This document shows positions 18,149 through 25,951 of a DNA stretch of 64,000 bases, piece by piece. The DNA comes from DAISVY01 sp036826635 (GTDB lineage Bacteria > Zixibacteria > MSB-5A5 > GN15 > FEB-12). Below the pieces are notes generated by a model. That model was not told where the DNA came from, did no database searches, and worked only from the letters and a program-made list of their open reading frames with translations. The stretch lies in NCBI GenBank assembly GCA_036826635.1, contig DAISVY010000003.1, forward strand, positions 1 to 64,000. Direction: 5' to 3'. Each line of letters begins with the position of its first letter. Position 1 is the first letter of the stretch. A program made the translations under genes and the position numbers.

Positions 18149-19323
18149 GTGTCCTCCCGGGGGGGGATCAGGGCTCTTCGTTTGATACGCCCGGCGGCCG
18201 TTTTGTAATCTTCGGCGCCGGCGGTGAGAGAGAAGCGAAGGTAACTTTCGCCGTTTTCCCCGAACGCCGAGCCCGGGGCAACCAGGATACGGTAGCGTTT
18301 GAACAGTTGGCGGGCGATGCTGGCGGTTGCGATTCGCTTTTCTGTCTGTGTCCAGAGATACGGGACAGTGGTGAATCCCGCCGACTCGGCGTGAAGCTGG
18401 TCAAGCATGCCCGCGGCTTCGGCTGCGGTGTGAGTGAACAGTGACCGGACGCGCCGCAGATTTTCGGTCGGGAAGTGGCGAATAGCCTGAATGGCCAGAT
18501 TTACGTAGAACGCCGGGATATGGGTCGGCAACAGTTGGGCCGTCCGATGAAGGCCCGCAATGGCTTCGCGATTGCCCACGACAAAACCGAACGGAAGCGG
18601 CGGCAAGCCGAACTGATACGAAAAAGAGTACACCTCCACGCCGACTTTTTTCCCGCCCCGAACGGACAGAAGAGAAACCGGTGGCCGCTGCGGGATTCCG
18701 GCATAAGCGGCGTCATTGACCAGCAGAATGTTCTCCCGACCGGCCAGCCAGGCGACCTCGGTCATTTCTTTCTCACCCAGTTCGGCCCCGGTGGGATTGT
18801 GGGGAGAATTTAGGAACATCAGACGGGCAACCCGTCCCAGATCGGTGGTCAGACGGTCGAACTGCGGCAGCCAGTCATACTTGGCGGATACGGTATAGCC
18901 GATAGGTTCGCCATTGCACGCCGTTACGGCCGCCCGGTAAAGGGGAAGCCCTAGTTCCGGCACGAAAGCAACGTCGCCGTTATCCACATAGGCAAGAGCA
19001 ATCTGATGGATCAGAGCGGTGACCGAGCCGCCGACAAAAACGTCTTTGTCCGCAGTCAGTTTGGCTGGGCATCGTTTACCAAGCCAGCTCACGATCTCTT
19101 CTTTAAGATTGGCCAGTTGTCCGCGGGTGGCCAGTTGCAATCCTTTGGCGTCGGGCAACGGAAATTCGTCGAACGTAACCGGCCATCGGAAAGAAGCCAG
19201 ATCGATCAGATCGGCGCGTCGGATCAGAGTCCGCGAACGGTCGGTCTGAACAAAGGCGAGGATCTCCGGGGGGAGTTTGTAAAGGCGATTAGCCTTGTCT
19301 ATGAGCACTTTCTTGATAAGCAT
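18145..19323 (-). CDS. Aminotransferase class I/II-fold protein lacking the PLP lysine
   Basis: The 392-residue protein has the fold-type I layout. LFVGGSVTALIHQIAL is the phosphate-site strand, NSPHNPTGAEL lies near residue 172, VNDAAYAG supplies the Asp that contacts the pyridine nitrogen, and SYLRFSLTAG supplies the carboxylate-binding Arg. The position that should be SxSK reads SFSYQFG, with a TAT codon, so Tyr replaces the Schiff-base Lys. The following GxR is also changed to LPFG. Two lysines (GGKK) lie about 10 residues upstream, but not at the usual spacing. It lies in an operon between a class II aldolase and folB. Function unknown. Confidence 0.8.
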   Translation of the reverse strand: MLIKKVLIDKANRLYKLPPEILAFVQTDRSRTLIRRADLIDLASFRWPVTFDEFPLPDAKGLQLATRGQLANLKEEIVSWLGKRCPAKLTADKDVFVGGSVTALIHQIALAYVDNGDVAFVPELGLPLYRAAVTACNGEPIGYTVSAKYDWLPQFDRLTTDLGRVARLMFLNSPHNPTGAELGEKEMTEVAWLAGRENILLVNDAAYAGIPQRPPVSLLSVRGGKKVGVEVYSFSYQFGLPPLPFGFVVGNREAIAGLHRTAQLLPTHIPAFYVNLAIQAIRHFPTENLRRVRSLFTHTAAEAAGMLDQLHAESAGFTTVPYLWTQTEKRIATASIARQLFKRYRILVAPGSAFGENGESYLRFSLTAGAEDYKTAAGRIKRRALIPPREDT

Positions 19324-19340
19324 CAGGCAGCCTTACTGAA

Positions 19341-19985
19341 TTATCGGTTTTTCCGATCCTCGCGAAGCTTTATCAAACGGGCATAATCATCGGCCGGCAG
19401 ACGATTTTCCGGCCCCAGTTCCCGGGTCAGGTGCAGGATATGAGCGTAATGTTCCACCGTCTCGTGACGGTTGTACGCTTCCTGAAGAGACCGGCCGAGT
19501 GTAAGTAACCCGTGATTCGCCAACAAAAAGGCGTTGTGGTCGGCCAGATACGGGGCCAGCGACCGGGGTACGGCTTCGGTGCCGGGCGGGGCATATTCGG
19601 CAAGAGGAACCGGCCCGACAAATATCACTACTTCGGGAAGCACGTCTTCGGGCAGCTTGATCCCGGCTACCGCAAACGCCGTGGCATACGGCGGGTGGGC
19701 ATGCACACAGGCGAATACGTCCGGACGTTCCCGGTATACACAAAGGTGCATAGCCGTTTCGGACGAGGCCTTTAATCGGCCCGATAATTTGTTTCCGCTC
19801 AGGTCAACCGTTACCAGATCGTCTTCGCTCAGCCGCCCTTTGGGCAGGCCGGACGGTGTTACCAGAATTTTGTCCTGATCCAGACGGACCGAAAGGTTTC
19901 CGTCGCTGCCGGCAACAAGGCCCCTTTGAGCGAGTTGACGGCCGGTTTCGATGATTTCCCGTGCGGCGTGCGAAAAATTGGTCAT
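19341..19985 (-). CDS. Class II aldolase/adducin-family protein (fuculose-phosphate aldolase-like)
   Basis: Homology starts at MTNFSHAAREIIETG, so I use the ATG at 19985 (214 residues), although its Shine-Dalgarno is weak and the frame stays open to 20159. The zinc site is visible as HAHPPYATA (two His) and ANHGLLTLG (third His). VAGSDGNLSVR and TPSGLPKG form the phosphate-binding part. Family members are L-fuculose-1-phosphate aldolase, ribulose-phosphate epimerase and methylthioribulose-phosphate dehydratase, and fuculose-type length fits best. It heads the operon that ends in panB, 18 bp before the aminotransferase-like gene. Confidence 0.82.
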   Translation of the reverse strand: MTNFSHAAREIIETGRQLAQRGLVAGSDGNLSVRLDQDKILVTPSGLPKGRLSEDDLVTVDLSGNKLSGRLKASSETAMHLCVYRERPDVFACVHAHPPYATAFAVAGIKLPEDVLPEVVIFVGPVPLAEYAPPGTEAVPRSLAPYLADHNAFLLANHGLLTLGRSLQEAYNRHETVEHYAHILHLTRELGPENRLPADDYARLIKLREDRKNR

Positions 19986-20224
19986 ATCTAACGGCAAAGT
20001 AGCGGCTGAGGTGCTGCAAGTCAACAGAACTCCCGGTTGGTCGCTGGCGCCGACAACAGGCGTCCCGACATCGGCAATGAGCGATAAACCGCCGCCGGAG
20101 AAGCTTTTTCTGTTTTTAGCTTGTTTTCCGGGGGAGAAACAGGCAAGAAATGATTGCATCTTACTGCCCTTTCGCGCGTTTAACTGAATAGATGAAGGAT
20201 ATTGTTATTACAGAAACTTACCGC

Positions 20225-20253
20225 TTGACAAAGCAGTTTGAGGGTGGTAACTT
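20225..20253 (+). promoter_or_regulatory. Candidate sigma-70 promoter for the Do-type protease
   Basis: TTGACA, a 17-bp spacer and TAACTT are seen, about 27 bp before the TTG start of the protease gene. Confidence 0.6.
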
Positions 20254-20279
20254 AACAGGCTAACCCTGCTGGTGATGTA

Positions 20280-21773
20280 TTGAAGAAGCAAGCTTTTTCC
20301 ACCAATAGTAATCAGCGCAAGGGGGTACGGTTGGCAGCCTTCGGTACCGTTGCCGTGGTCTGTATTCTTGTCGGTGTGCTGATTTCATCCAGTTTGCATC
20401 TTCCGCCTGCGTCACAGGCCCAGGTGCCAACCAACGTGGCCCAGACGGGTCTCTTCCCGGTAGCCGAACACGACGGTCGATTGGAGTCTCCTTTCGTTTC
20501 GGTCGTCGAGCAGGTGGCCGATGCCGTGGTCAATATCTCGGCCAAGGTGCGTGATGTCGAGCGTCCTTGGTGGTATCGGGGAACTCATTACGCGACCTCG
20601 CTGGGTTCCGGTTTCTTCTTTCGGGAAGACGGCTATATTCTGACCAATAATCATGTTATTCAGGATGCCATCGAAATGACGGTTCGGACCGCTACCGGTT
20701 ACGAGTATGAAGCCCGTCTTGTCGGGGCTGACCCGGAGACCGACCTGGCCGTCATTAAGGTAATACCCGAGGAGAAGATTTCGGTCATTCCGTTCGGAGA
20801 ATCCGACGAGGTGAAAGTTGGTGACTGGGCGATTGCAATCGGCAATCCGTTCCCTCAGCAGGGTCTGGACAGGACCGTTACGGTCGGGGTCGTTTCGGCC
20901 AAGGGACGCAGTGCGCTTAGTTTCGGGCGCGAGACGCCGCAATATCAGAATTATATTCAGACCGACGCGGCCATCAATCCGGGTAATTCCGGGGGACCGT
21001 TGCTCAATCTTCGAGGCGAATGTATCGGCGTAAATGCCGCTATAACCAGCCCCACCGGGACGTCTATCGGAATCGGTTTTGCTATCCCTATCGATCTGGC
21101 CCGGGCTATTGTTCCGGACCTGATCGCTCACGGCAAGCCGAGTCGGGGGTGGCTGGGTGTCTGGCTGTCCGACGTGACCGAGCATGACGCCAAGAGGTAC
21201 GGGCTTGAGGCCGTTCGGGGGGTCCATATCGATTCGGTTTTGGACAACTCGCCGGCTTCACGGGCCGGTCTTCGCATGGGTGATATCGTCGAGAAGTTCG
21301 ACAATCATGACATTAAAGATGCGGCCGAGTTTCAGGTCCTTGTCTCAACTGTCAAGGCCGGTAGCGATGTAATCATGCAGGTTATGCGCAAGGGGGAGCG
21401 CCTGACCCTGAAGACTCGAGTTGGCGACAGAGATACTTATCTGGCTTCATCCGACTATCGTACCCAGGCCGGTCAGGATCAATCCGAGGTCTGGCTGGGG
21501 ATGGAACTGATCGATTTTACCGAAGAAATAGCGAACGCTATCGGTGCTGATCATGTCGAAGGTGTCTACGTGGTCCGCGTATATCCCGGTACCCCGGCCG
21601 ACCGGGCGTCGATAACGGAAGGAACCGTTATTCTGAAAATAGACAATCAGGCCGCGAAGACGATACAGGAAGTTCGGAGAATTGCCGCCGAAACGGCAGC
21701 TTCCAAAACCCGCCTGCCGCTGATTGTTCAGGAACCCGACGGTGCGATTGCCCGAAAAGTCATCCGCCGTTAA
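20280..21773 (+). CDS. Do/DegP-type periplasmic serine protease
   Basis: The 497-residue protein has an N-terminal membrane/signal segment (residues 17-39). The trypsin domain carries H125 (TNNHVIQD), D155 (PETDLAVI) and S237 (NPGNSGGP). Two PDZ domains follow, at about 290-375 (HIDSVLDNSPASRAGLRMGD) and 400-490 (YVVRVYPGTPADRASITEG). This is the usual DegP/DegQ layout for a periplasmic chaperone-protease. The start is TTG at 20280 with a weak ribosome site, and a good sigma-70 promoter lies just upstream. It is the third HtrA-type gene in the window and the most canonical one. Confidence 0.93.
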   Translation: MKKQAFSTNSNQRKGVRLAAFGTVAVVCILVGVLISSSLHLPPASQAQVPTNVAQTGLFPVAEHDGRLESPFVSVVEQVADAVVNISAKVRDVERPWWYRGTHYATSLGSGFFFREDGYILTNNHVIQDAIEMTVRTATGYEYEARLVGADPETDLAVIKVIPEEKISVIPFGESDEVKVGDWAIAIGNPFPQQGLDRTVTVGVVSAKGRSALSFGRETPQYQNYIQTDAAINPGNSGGPLLNLRGECIGVNAAITSPTGTSIGIGFAIPIDLARAIVPDLIAHGKPSRGWLGVWLSDVTEHDAKRYGLEAVRGVHIDSVLDNSPASRAGLRMGDIVEKFDNHDIKDAAEFQVLVSTVKAGSDVIMQVMRKGERLTLKTRVGDRDTYLASSDYRTQAGQDQSEVWLGMELIDFTEEIANAIGADHVEGVYVVRVYPGTPADRASITEGTVILKIDNQAAKTIQEVRRIAAETAASKTRLPLIVQEPDGAIARKVIRR

Positions 21774-21864
21774 CAACGAGGCCCGCGAGAGAAGAAAGAC
21801 AAACGGCTCGCAGGAGCCATTTATTCAATAGGTAGCTTTTTGAAAAAGGAGCAAGTCAGGAAAC

Positions 21865-22719
21865 GTGGCTAAACAATCCCTAAAATATCGCGACGAAGAC
21901 AGGTCGCTCGATTTGTACCTTCGCGAAATCGGGGAAACTCCTCTAATCAACGCCGAGGAAGAAGTGCGACTGGCCCGTCGGATAAAGCAGGGCGACAAAA
22001 AAGCCCTGGAAAAACTGACGCGGGCCAATCTGCGTTTTGTCGTCTCGGTGGCGAAGCAATACCAGAATCAGGGTCTGTCCCTGGCCGACCTAATTAACGA
22101 GGGCAATATAGGCCTTATAAAAGCGGCTAAGAGGTTTGACGAGACCCGGGGATTCAAGTTCATCAGCTATGCCGTCTGGTGGATTCGACAGGCGATATTG
22201 CAGGCTCTGGCCGAGCAGAGTCGGATCGTTCGGCTTCCGCTGAACCGCGTCGGTACCCTGCACAAAATCGGCAAAATTTCCAGTCGTCTGGAACAAGGGC
22301 TGGGAAGAGTGCCTTCACCCGAAGAAATTGCCAAGGAACTGGAGCTGTCCGAGGGTGAAGTTGCTGACACCCTCAAGATTTCCAACTCACATCTGTCTCT
22401 GGATGCTCCCTTTTCGGTGTCCGAAGACAACTCGTTAATTGATATTCTTGAGGATGAGTTCCAGCCTTCACCGGATGAGGCACTGCTGAGCAGTTCCCTC
22501 CGGGTGGAGATAGAGAAGGCGCTTGACACGCTGACGCCGCGTGAGGCCGAGGTTATCAATCTTTATTTCGGGTTGAACCATGACAAGGCTCTCACCCTTG
22601 AAGAAATCGGTGCCCGCTTCTCGTTGACCCGCGAGCGCGTTCGGCAGATCAAGGAGAAGGCTATCCGTCGGCTTCGCCATGCCTCGCGCAGCCGCTCGTT
22701 GCGGGCCTATCTGAACTAA
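21865..22719 (+). CDS. rpoD: Principal-type RNA polymerase sigma-70 factor
   Basis: The 284-residue protein contains regions 1.2 to 4.2 without region 1.1. It has SLDLYLREIGETPLI, then ANLRFVVSVAKQYQNQGL and DLINEGNIGLIKAAKRFD (region 2.1-2.2), FKFISYAVWWIRQAI (2.3-2.4), region 3, and region 4 with TLEEIGARFSLTRERVRQIKEKAIRRLR. The short form is the usual housekeeping SigA in Bacteroidetes and relatives, but a group 2 (RpoS-like) role cannot be excluded from sequence alone. The start is GTG after AGGAAAC. A strong terminator follows. Confidence 0.92.
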   Translation: MAKQSLKYRDEDRSLDLYLREIGETPLINAEEEVRLARRIKQGDKKALEKLTRANLRFVVSVAKQYQNQGLSLADLINEGNIGLIKAAKRFDETRGFKFISYAVWWIRQAILQALAEQSRIVRLPLNRVGTLHKIGKISSRLEQGLGRVPSPEEIAKELELSEGEVADTLKISNSHLSLDAPFSVSEDNSLIDILEDEFQPSPDEALLSSSLRVEIEKALDTLTPREAEVINLYFGLNHDKALTLEEIGARFSLTRERVRQIKEKAIRRLRHASRSRSLRAYLN

Positions 22720-22743
22720 TACTTTGTGCCTGTCAAAGCTGTG

Positions 22744-22776
22744 GGCCGCTCGGTAAGAGCGGCCTTTTCTTTTTGT
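22744..22776 (+). terminator. Rho-independent terminator
   Basis: A perfect 8-bp stem (GGCCGCTC/GAGCGGCC) with a GGTAA loop is followed by TTTTCTTTTTG. It ends the sigma-70 gene. Confidence 0.95.
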
Positions 22777-22853
22777 CCCTGCCGGTTGTTCGATCAATAC
22801 ATGCGGAAAACGGATTGTGGCGCGGCGATGAAGTTTTGAATTGACTCGTTGTC

Positions 22854-25166
22854 GTGTCGTGCCTTACCATGATGCATCGTATACGTGTGGTGTCTGTGAA
22901 GTCAATATCGACAACAAAGAAGAGTCTGCTGTTATTCGGTGCTCTTGGGTCCTTCGTTCTTTTTGGTCTTTACCTGTTCGTTCGTTCTTTTCCCTGTCGG
23001 GCGTTCAGTGAAGTCGATCTGATCTACGATTTGATCTGGATGGACGCCTGGGCAGTGGCGTTTTTCGCGGTGGTGGTAATCATCTGGGCGAGTCGCGTCG
23101 CTTTGCGGTGGAAGGTGGCGTTGCTTCTCGGTATGCTGGCTGTGTACGGTGTGGTCGAGATTGCCCTGATGTACGCCGGAACTCCCTTTGGACTCAATGC
23201 CTATTGGGGAGATCAGCAATTCCGGCAGGCTATGATTCTGAAGTTCATTACCTTTGCGGTGCCGGGCGATTATTACTATCGGGATTTGCCGCTGTTTTAC
23301 CCGCCGTTGTATTATTTCCTGCTGAGTCTCTATGCTCGTCTGTTTTCGGTAGAGGCTTACAAGATGTTGAAACTGGGTACGATGGCGATCTATCTTATCG
23401 GCCCCTGGTTGCTTTACTTTTTCTGGCGCAAACTGGTCGCACCGTTGCAGGCGTTTATGGTGACCCTGGTCAGTTTTCTCGTCTGTTCCTTCGGCAATCC
23501 GTTCGTTCAATCGGCGCCCCATGCTTTCCTTACAAACACCTTTTTCATTCCATGGTGGCTGTTCTTCATTGAGCGGGTTGGGAATCCGCGTGTTACCTGG
23601 AAGTATTTATTGGCGGGTGGAATTATCGGTGCGGCGCTCTTTGTTACTTATTTTTACCCGTTCTTTATTCTTGCGTTTTTGTTGTTACTGCGGGCGACGC
23701 TGTTGCGCGGTTACGACTTTTTTCGGCGGATTGATCGTTTCAGGTGGAAACCGGCCGTGGGGGTTCTTGTTATCGCTGCCGTGTTAAGCGCGCCGTACTG
23801 GTTGCCGGTACTGGTGTCGATGGTGCAGCATGGCCTCGACCGCTCGCGCGGCGGCTGGCATCACATGGGCAGTACCGGGATTATGGTCGAGTATATGCAG
23901 TTTTCCTTAGTCGGCCTTCTGTTCCTGGGAGGAATTGCCGTAGCTGTGACACGGCGGGCGGTTCATCTTTATCGGCCGCTTATCGTTTTCCTCGGTGTGA
24001 TCGTGTTGTATCTGCTGGCAGGTTCGGTGCTGGGCGCTTTGGACTTGCCGATTAATCTTATTAAAGCTCGCAATTTTGTCAGCGCCTTCGCCGGGGTTTT
24101 CATCGGCCTGGCGGCTGCCGATCTGTTGCGGTGGTCTCGGTTTCGCCCTCGATCCCGTGCGGCCGTACCGGTGGTGCTTGCTGTCGTTTTACTGATCTTT
24201 CTTCATAATATCAACCTTGTGGCCAAAAGTCCGATGGTTCGTGTTGCGCGCTCGGCGGCCGTGCCGACCTGGGAAACCGATGCCGCCGAGATGGCTGATC
24301 GGGCCGGGACGGTATTTCTCACCGGTCACTCCGAGTTGTGCTCGTTTTATCCCGTGTACACGTTTCTGGCCGCGAATGAGCATTATTCTCACCCGGCCTC
24401 GCGCTTCAAGCAGCGTTTCGATTTTCTGGAGCTTCTGCAGGGAGAGCGGGATCCTTACGTTTTCGCTCTGGCCCTTCAACACAATGTGTTCGACCGGGTC
24501 GATTACTTCATGCCGCGCGCGACCGACAGTTCGTTCCAGATTCAAATTAACCTGAGCAACTACCCGAATGCTCTTGCCACCACTTTTCTCGAGTACGACA
24601 CTTCCGTAGTGTCGGATTGTCGGCTGTTTGTTCCCCGGAAGGGGAGAAAGTTGTTTCAGGTGGTCGATCCGATTGCAATTGCCTGCGATCCTCCGGCAGA
24701 CAGTTTGAGCCTGCGCGAGAATCTGTTGCTTGCGGCGCGGCGGAGTGAAATTCGGAAGGGGCTGGACTCTGCGGGTTGTCGGGCGCTGGACGAGTATACG
24801 GGTAAACACCTGTTGCCTTTGTCTGATATAGACGGTACATCCGGGTCTCACCGCTTTGGCCGGCAGGTTGAGTTGGGATCGTGTTACTATGCGCAGGGGC
24901 CGGATTCTACTTATTTGCTGCTTGGTTTTCGGGCGATGACCAACCTTGAGAGAAAGTACCGTGTTTATCTTCATGTTTTCCGCGATGGGGAGAGAAGCAC
25001 GCACGATTTCTGGCCTGACCCGGCCACGACGACCTGGAAAAGTGGAGATCAGGTTTGGCTGATCAAAGCGTTGCCCAGACTGGAGCACCCGTTCAGTTTT
25101 ACCCTGGGTTTGTACGACGGCGACCGGCATCTGGGCGAGGGCTTTACCGGCCGGAGTGTTCGCTGA
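22854..25166 (+). CDS. Polytopic membrane protein, GT-C/arabinofuranosyltransferase-like
   Basis: The 770-residue protein has about 12 hydrophobic segments up to residue 455, followed by a soluble C-terminal domain of about 310 residues. An early extracytoplasmic loop has YWGDQQFRQAMI, and a later one has FYPPLYYF. This acidic-loop plus YPP pattern resembles the N-terminal domain of AftA-type GT-C arabinofuranosyltransferases. The donor would be a lipid-phosphate sugar and the acceptor is unknown. The start is uncertain: a GTG at 22854 or ATG codons at 22869/22872. It stands alone between a terminator and tRNA-Leu. Confidence 0.6.
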   Translation: MSCLTMMHRIRVVSVKSISTTKKSLLLFGALGSFVLFGLYLFVRSFPCRAFSEVDLIYDLIWMDAWAVAFFAVVVIIWASRVALRWKVALLLGMLAVYGVVEIALMYAGTPFGLNAYWGDQQFRQAMILKFITFAVPGDYYYRDLPLFYPPLYYFLLSLYARLFSVEAYKMLKLGTMAIYLIGPWLLYFFWRKLVAPLQAFMVTLVSFLVCSFGNPFVQSAPHAFLTNTFFIPWWLFFIERVGNPRVTWKYLLAGGIIGAALFVTYFYPFFILAFLLLLRATLLRGYDFFRRIDRFRWKPAVGVLVIAAVLSAPYWLPVLVSMVQHGLDRSRGGWHHMGSTGIMVEYMQFSLVGLLFLGGIAVAVTRRAVHLYRPLIVFLGVIVLYLLAGSVLGALDLPINLIKARNFVSAFAGVFIGLAAADLLRWSRFRPRSRAAVPVVLAVVLLIFLHNINLVAKSPMVRVARSAAVPTWETDAAEMADRAGTVFLTGHSELCSFYPVYTFLAANEHYSHPASRFKQRFDFLELLQGERDPYVFALALQHNVFDRVDYFMPRATDSSFQIQINLSNYPNALATTFLEYDTSVVSDCRLFVPRKGRKLFQVVDPIAIACDPPADSLSLRENLLLAARRSEIRKGLDSAGCRALDEYTGKHLLPLSDIDGTSGSHRFGRQVELGSCYYAQGPDSTYLLLGFRAMTNLERKYRVYLHVFRDGERSTHDFWPDPATTTWKSGDQVWLIKALPRLEHPFSFTLGLYDGDRHLGEGFTGRSVR

Positions 25167-25267
25167 GATATTCCCCTGACCGAGAATTCCAAACCGGTCA
25201 CAATAGCAGAACTGTCAATGAGTTAACCACTCGATACGGTTGTTTCCGGGGGCGATATATTTTCCTG

Positions 25268-25295
25268 TTGCCAAGCTGATATTACTGATTATCTT
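25268..25295 (+). promoter_or_regulatory. Candidate promoter of the tRNA-Leu gene
   Basis: TTGCCA, a 16-bp spacer and TATCTT place transcription start near 25302, about 12 bp before the tRNA. Confidence 0.5.
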
Positions 25296-25313
25296 AGTGT
25301 CCACCAGAGTAAT

Positions 25314-25397
25314 GCCGAAGTGGTGAAACTGGTAGACGCGCTGCGTTCAGGGCGCAGTTCTCGCAAGGGAGTGGGGGTTCGAATCCCCCCTTCGGCA
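25314..25397 (+). tRNA. tRNA-Leu (anticodon CAG)
   Basis: The acceptor arms GCCGAAG and CTTCGGC pair perfectly, with A as discriminator base. The D-arm contains GTGGTGAAACTGGTAGAC. The anticodon stem CTGCG/CGCAG holds the loop TTCAGGG, giving anticodon CAG. A short class II variable arm (TTCTCGCAAGGGAG) precedes the T-arm GGGGGTTCGAATCCCCC. CCA is not encoded; TTTTT follows directly. The length of 84 nt and the long variable arm both fit leucine. Confidence 0.95.
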
Positions 25398-25951
25398 TTT
25401 TTCCCTCGACCGAACTCATCGACAGCTACAAATTCTATTGCTATTCTCATCGACCACCTGTTCATCAGCCGGGGCCGGACTTTCGTGTTTTCCCCAACTT
25501 TCCCATGGCCGGGTCGGGATTATTAAGTTATTGATGGATTAAAACCGACAATTGAATTGTCTAAACCTTGTAGTGTAGCTGTTGTTGTAGGGTAAGCCTA
25601 TGTGCAACACAGTGCAACATATAGAGGAGATATGGTGGAGAGCAGTTGAATTGGGGATGTGACCGGGAGCGCCGCCGGAAGCACCTTGTTGACCGCAACA
25701 TTGGCCTTTATGGGGGACTTTGGTCTTGTCTGCCGTTGCCTGGTCGATGCTCTGCATGGTCAACTCATTGATATCGGGTCGTGAGGTATGTCAGGGGGGT
25801 AAATTTTTGAACTGACCTGCCACCCAATCCTGCTTGTCATATTCATATATGATGTTATCTTGTACTTACTTTGGTCCTGCTTTGGTCTAATAGCTTGCGA
25901 TTATATGTGTGATATTAATTCGTTTATCTCTCTATTCTAACGGAGGCTCTA
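25398..25951. other. Intergenic region after tRNA-Leu
   Basis: This 554-bp stretch is richer in A/T than its surroundings. Apart from the dockerin remnant at 25434-25469 I see no gene. Short frames on both strands have no homology I recognise and no ribosome site. GGAGG lies just before the CotH gene start at 25952. Confidence 0.4.
25434..25469 (+). pseudogene. Remnant of a dockerin-like module
   Basis: In frame the bases read S-I-A-I-L-I-D-H-L-F-I-S, which matches the core T-V-L-I-D-H-L-F-I-S of the dockerin modules at the ends of four proteins in this window. The frame before it runs into the tRNA and the frame after it does not continue the module. No signal peptide or start belongs to it. 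It looks like a leftover of a deleted or rearranged secreted-protein gene. Confidence 0.6.

Noticed and set aside
25539..25763. Small minus-strand frame downstream of tRNA-Leu
   Set aside because: No ribosome site, no homology, and odd composition for this genome.
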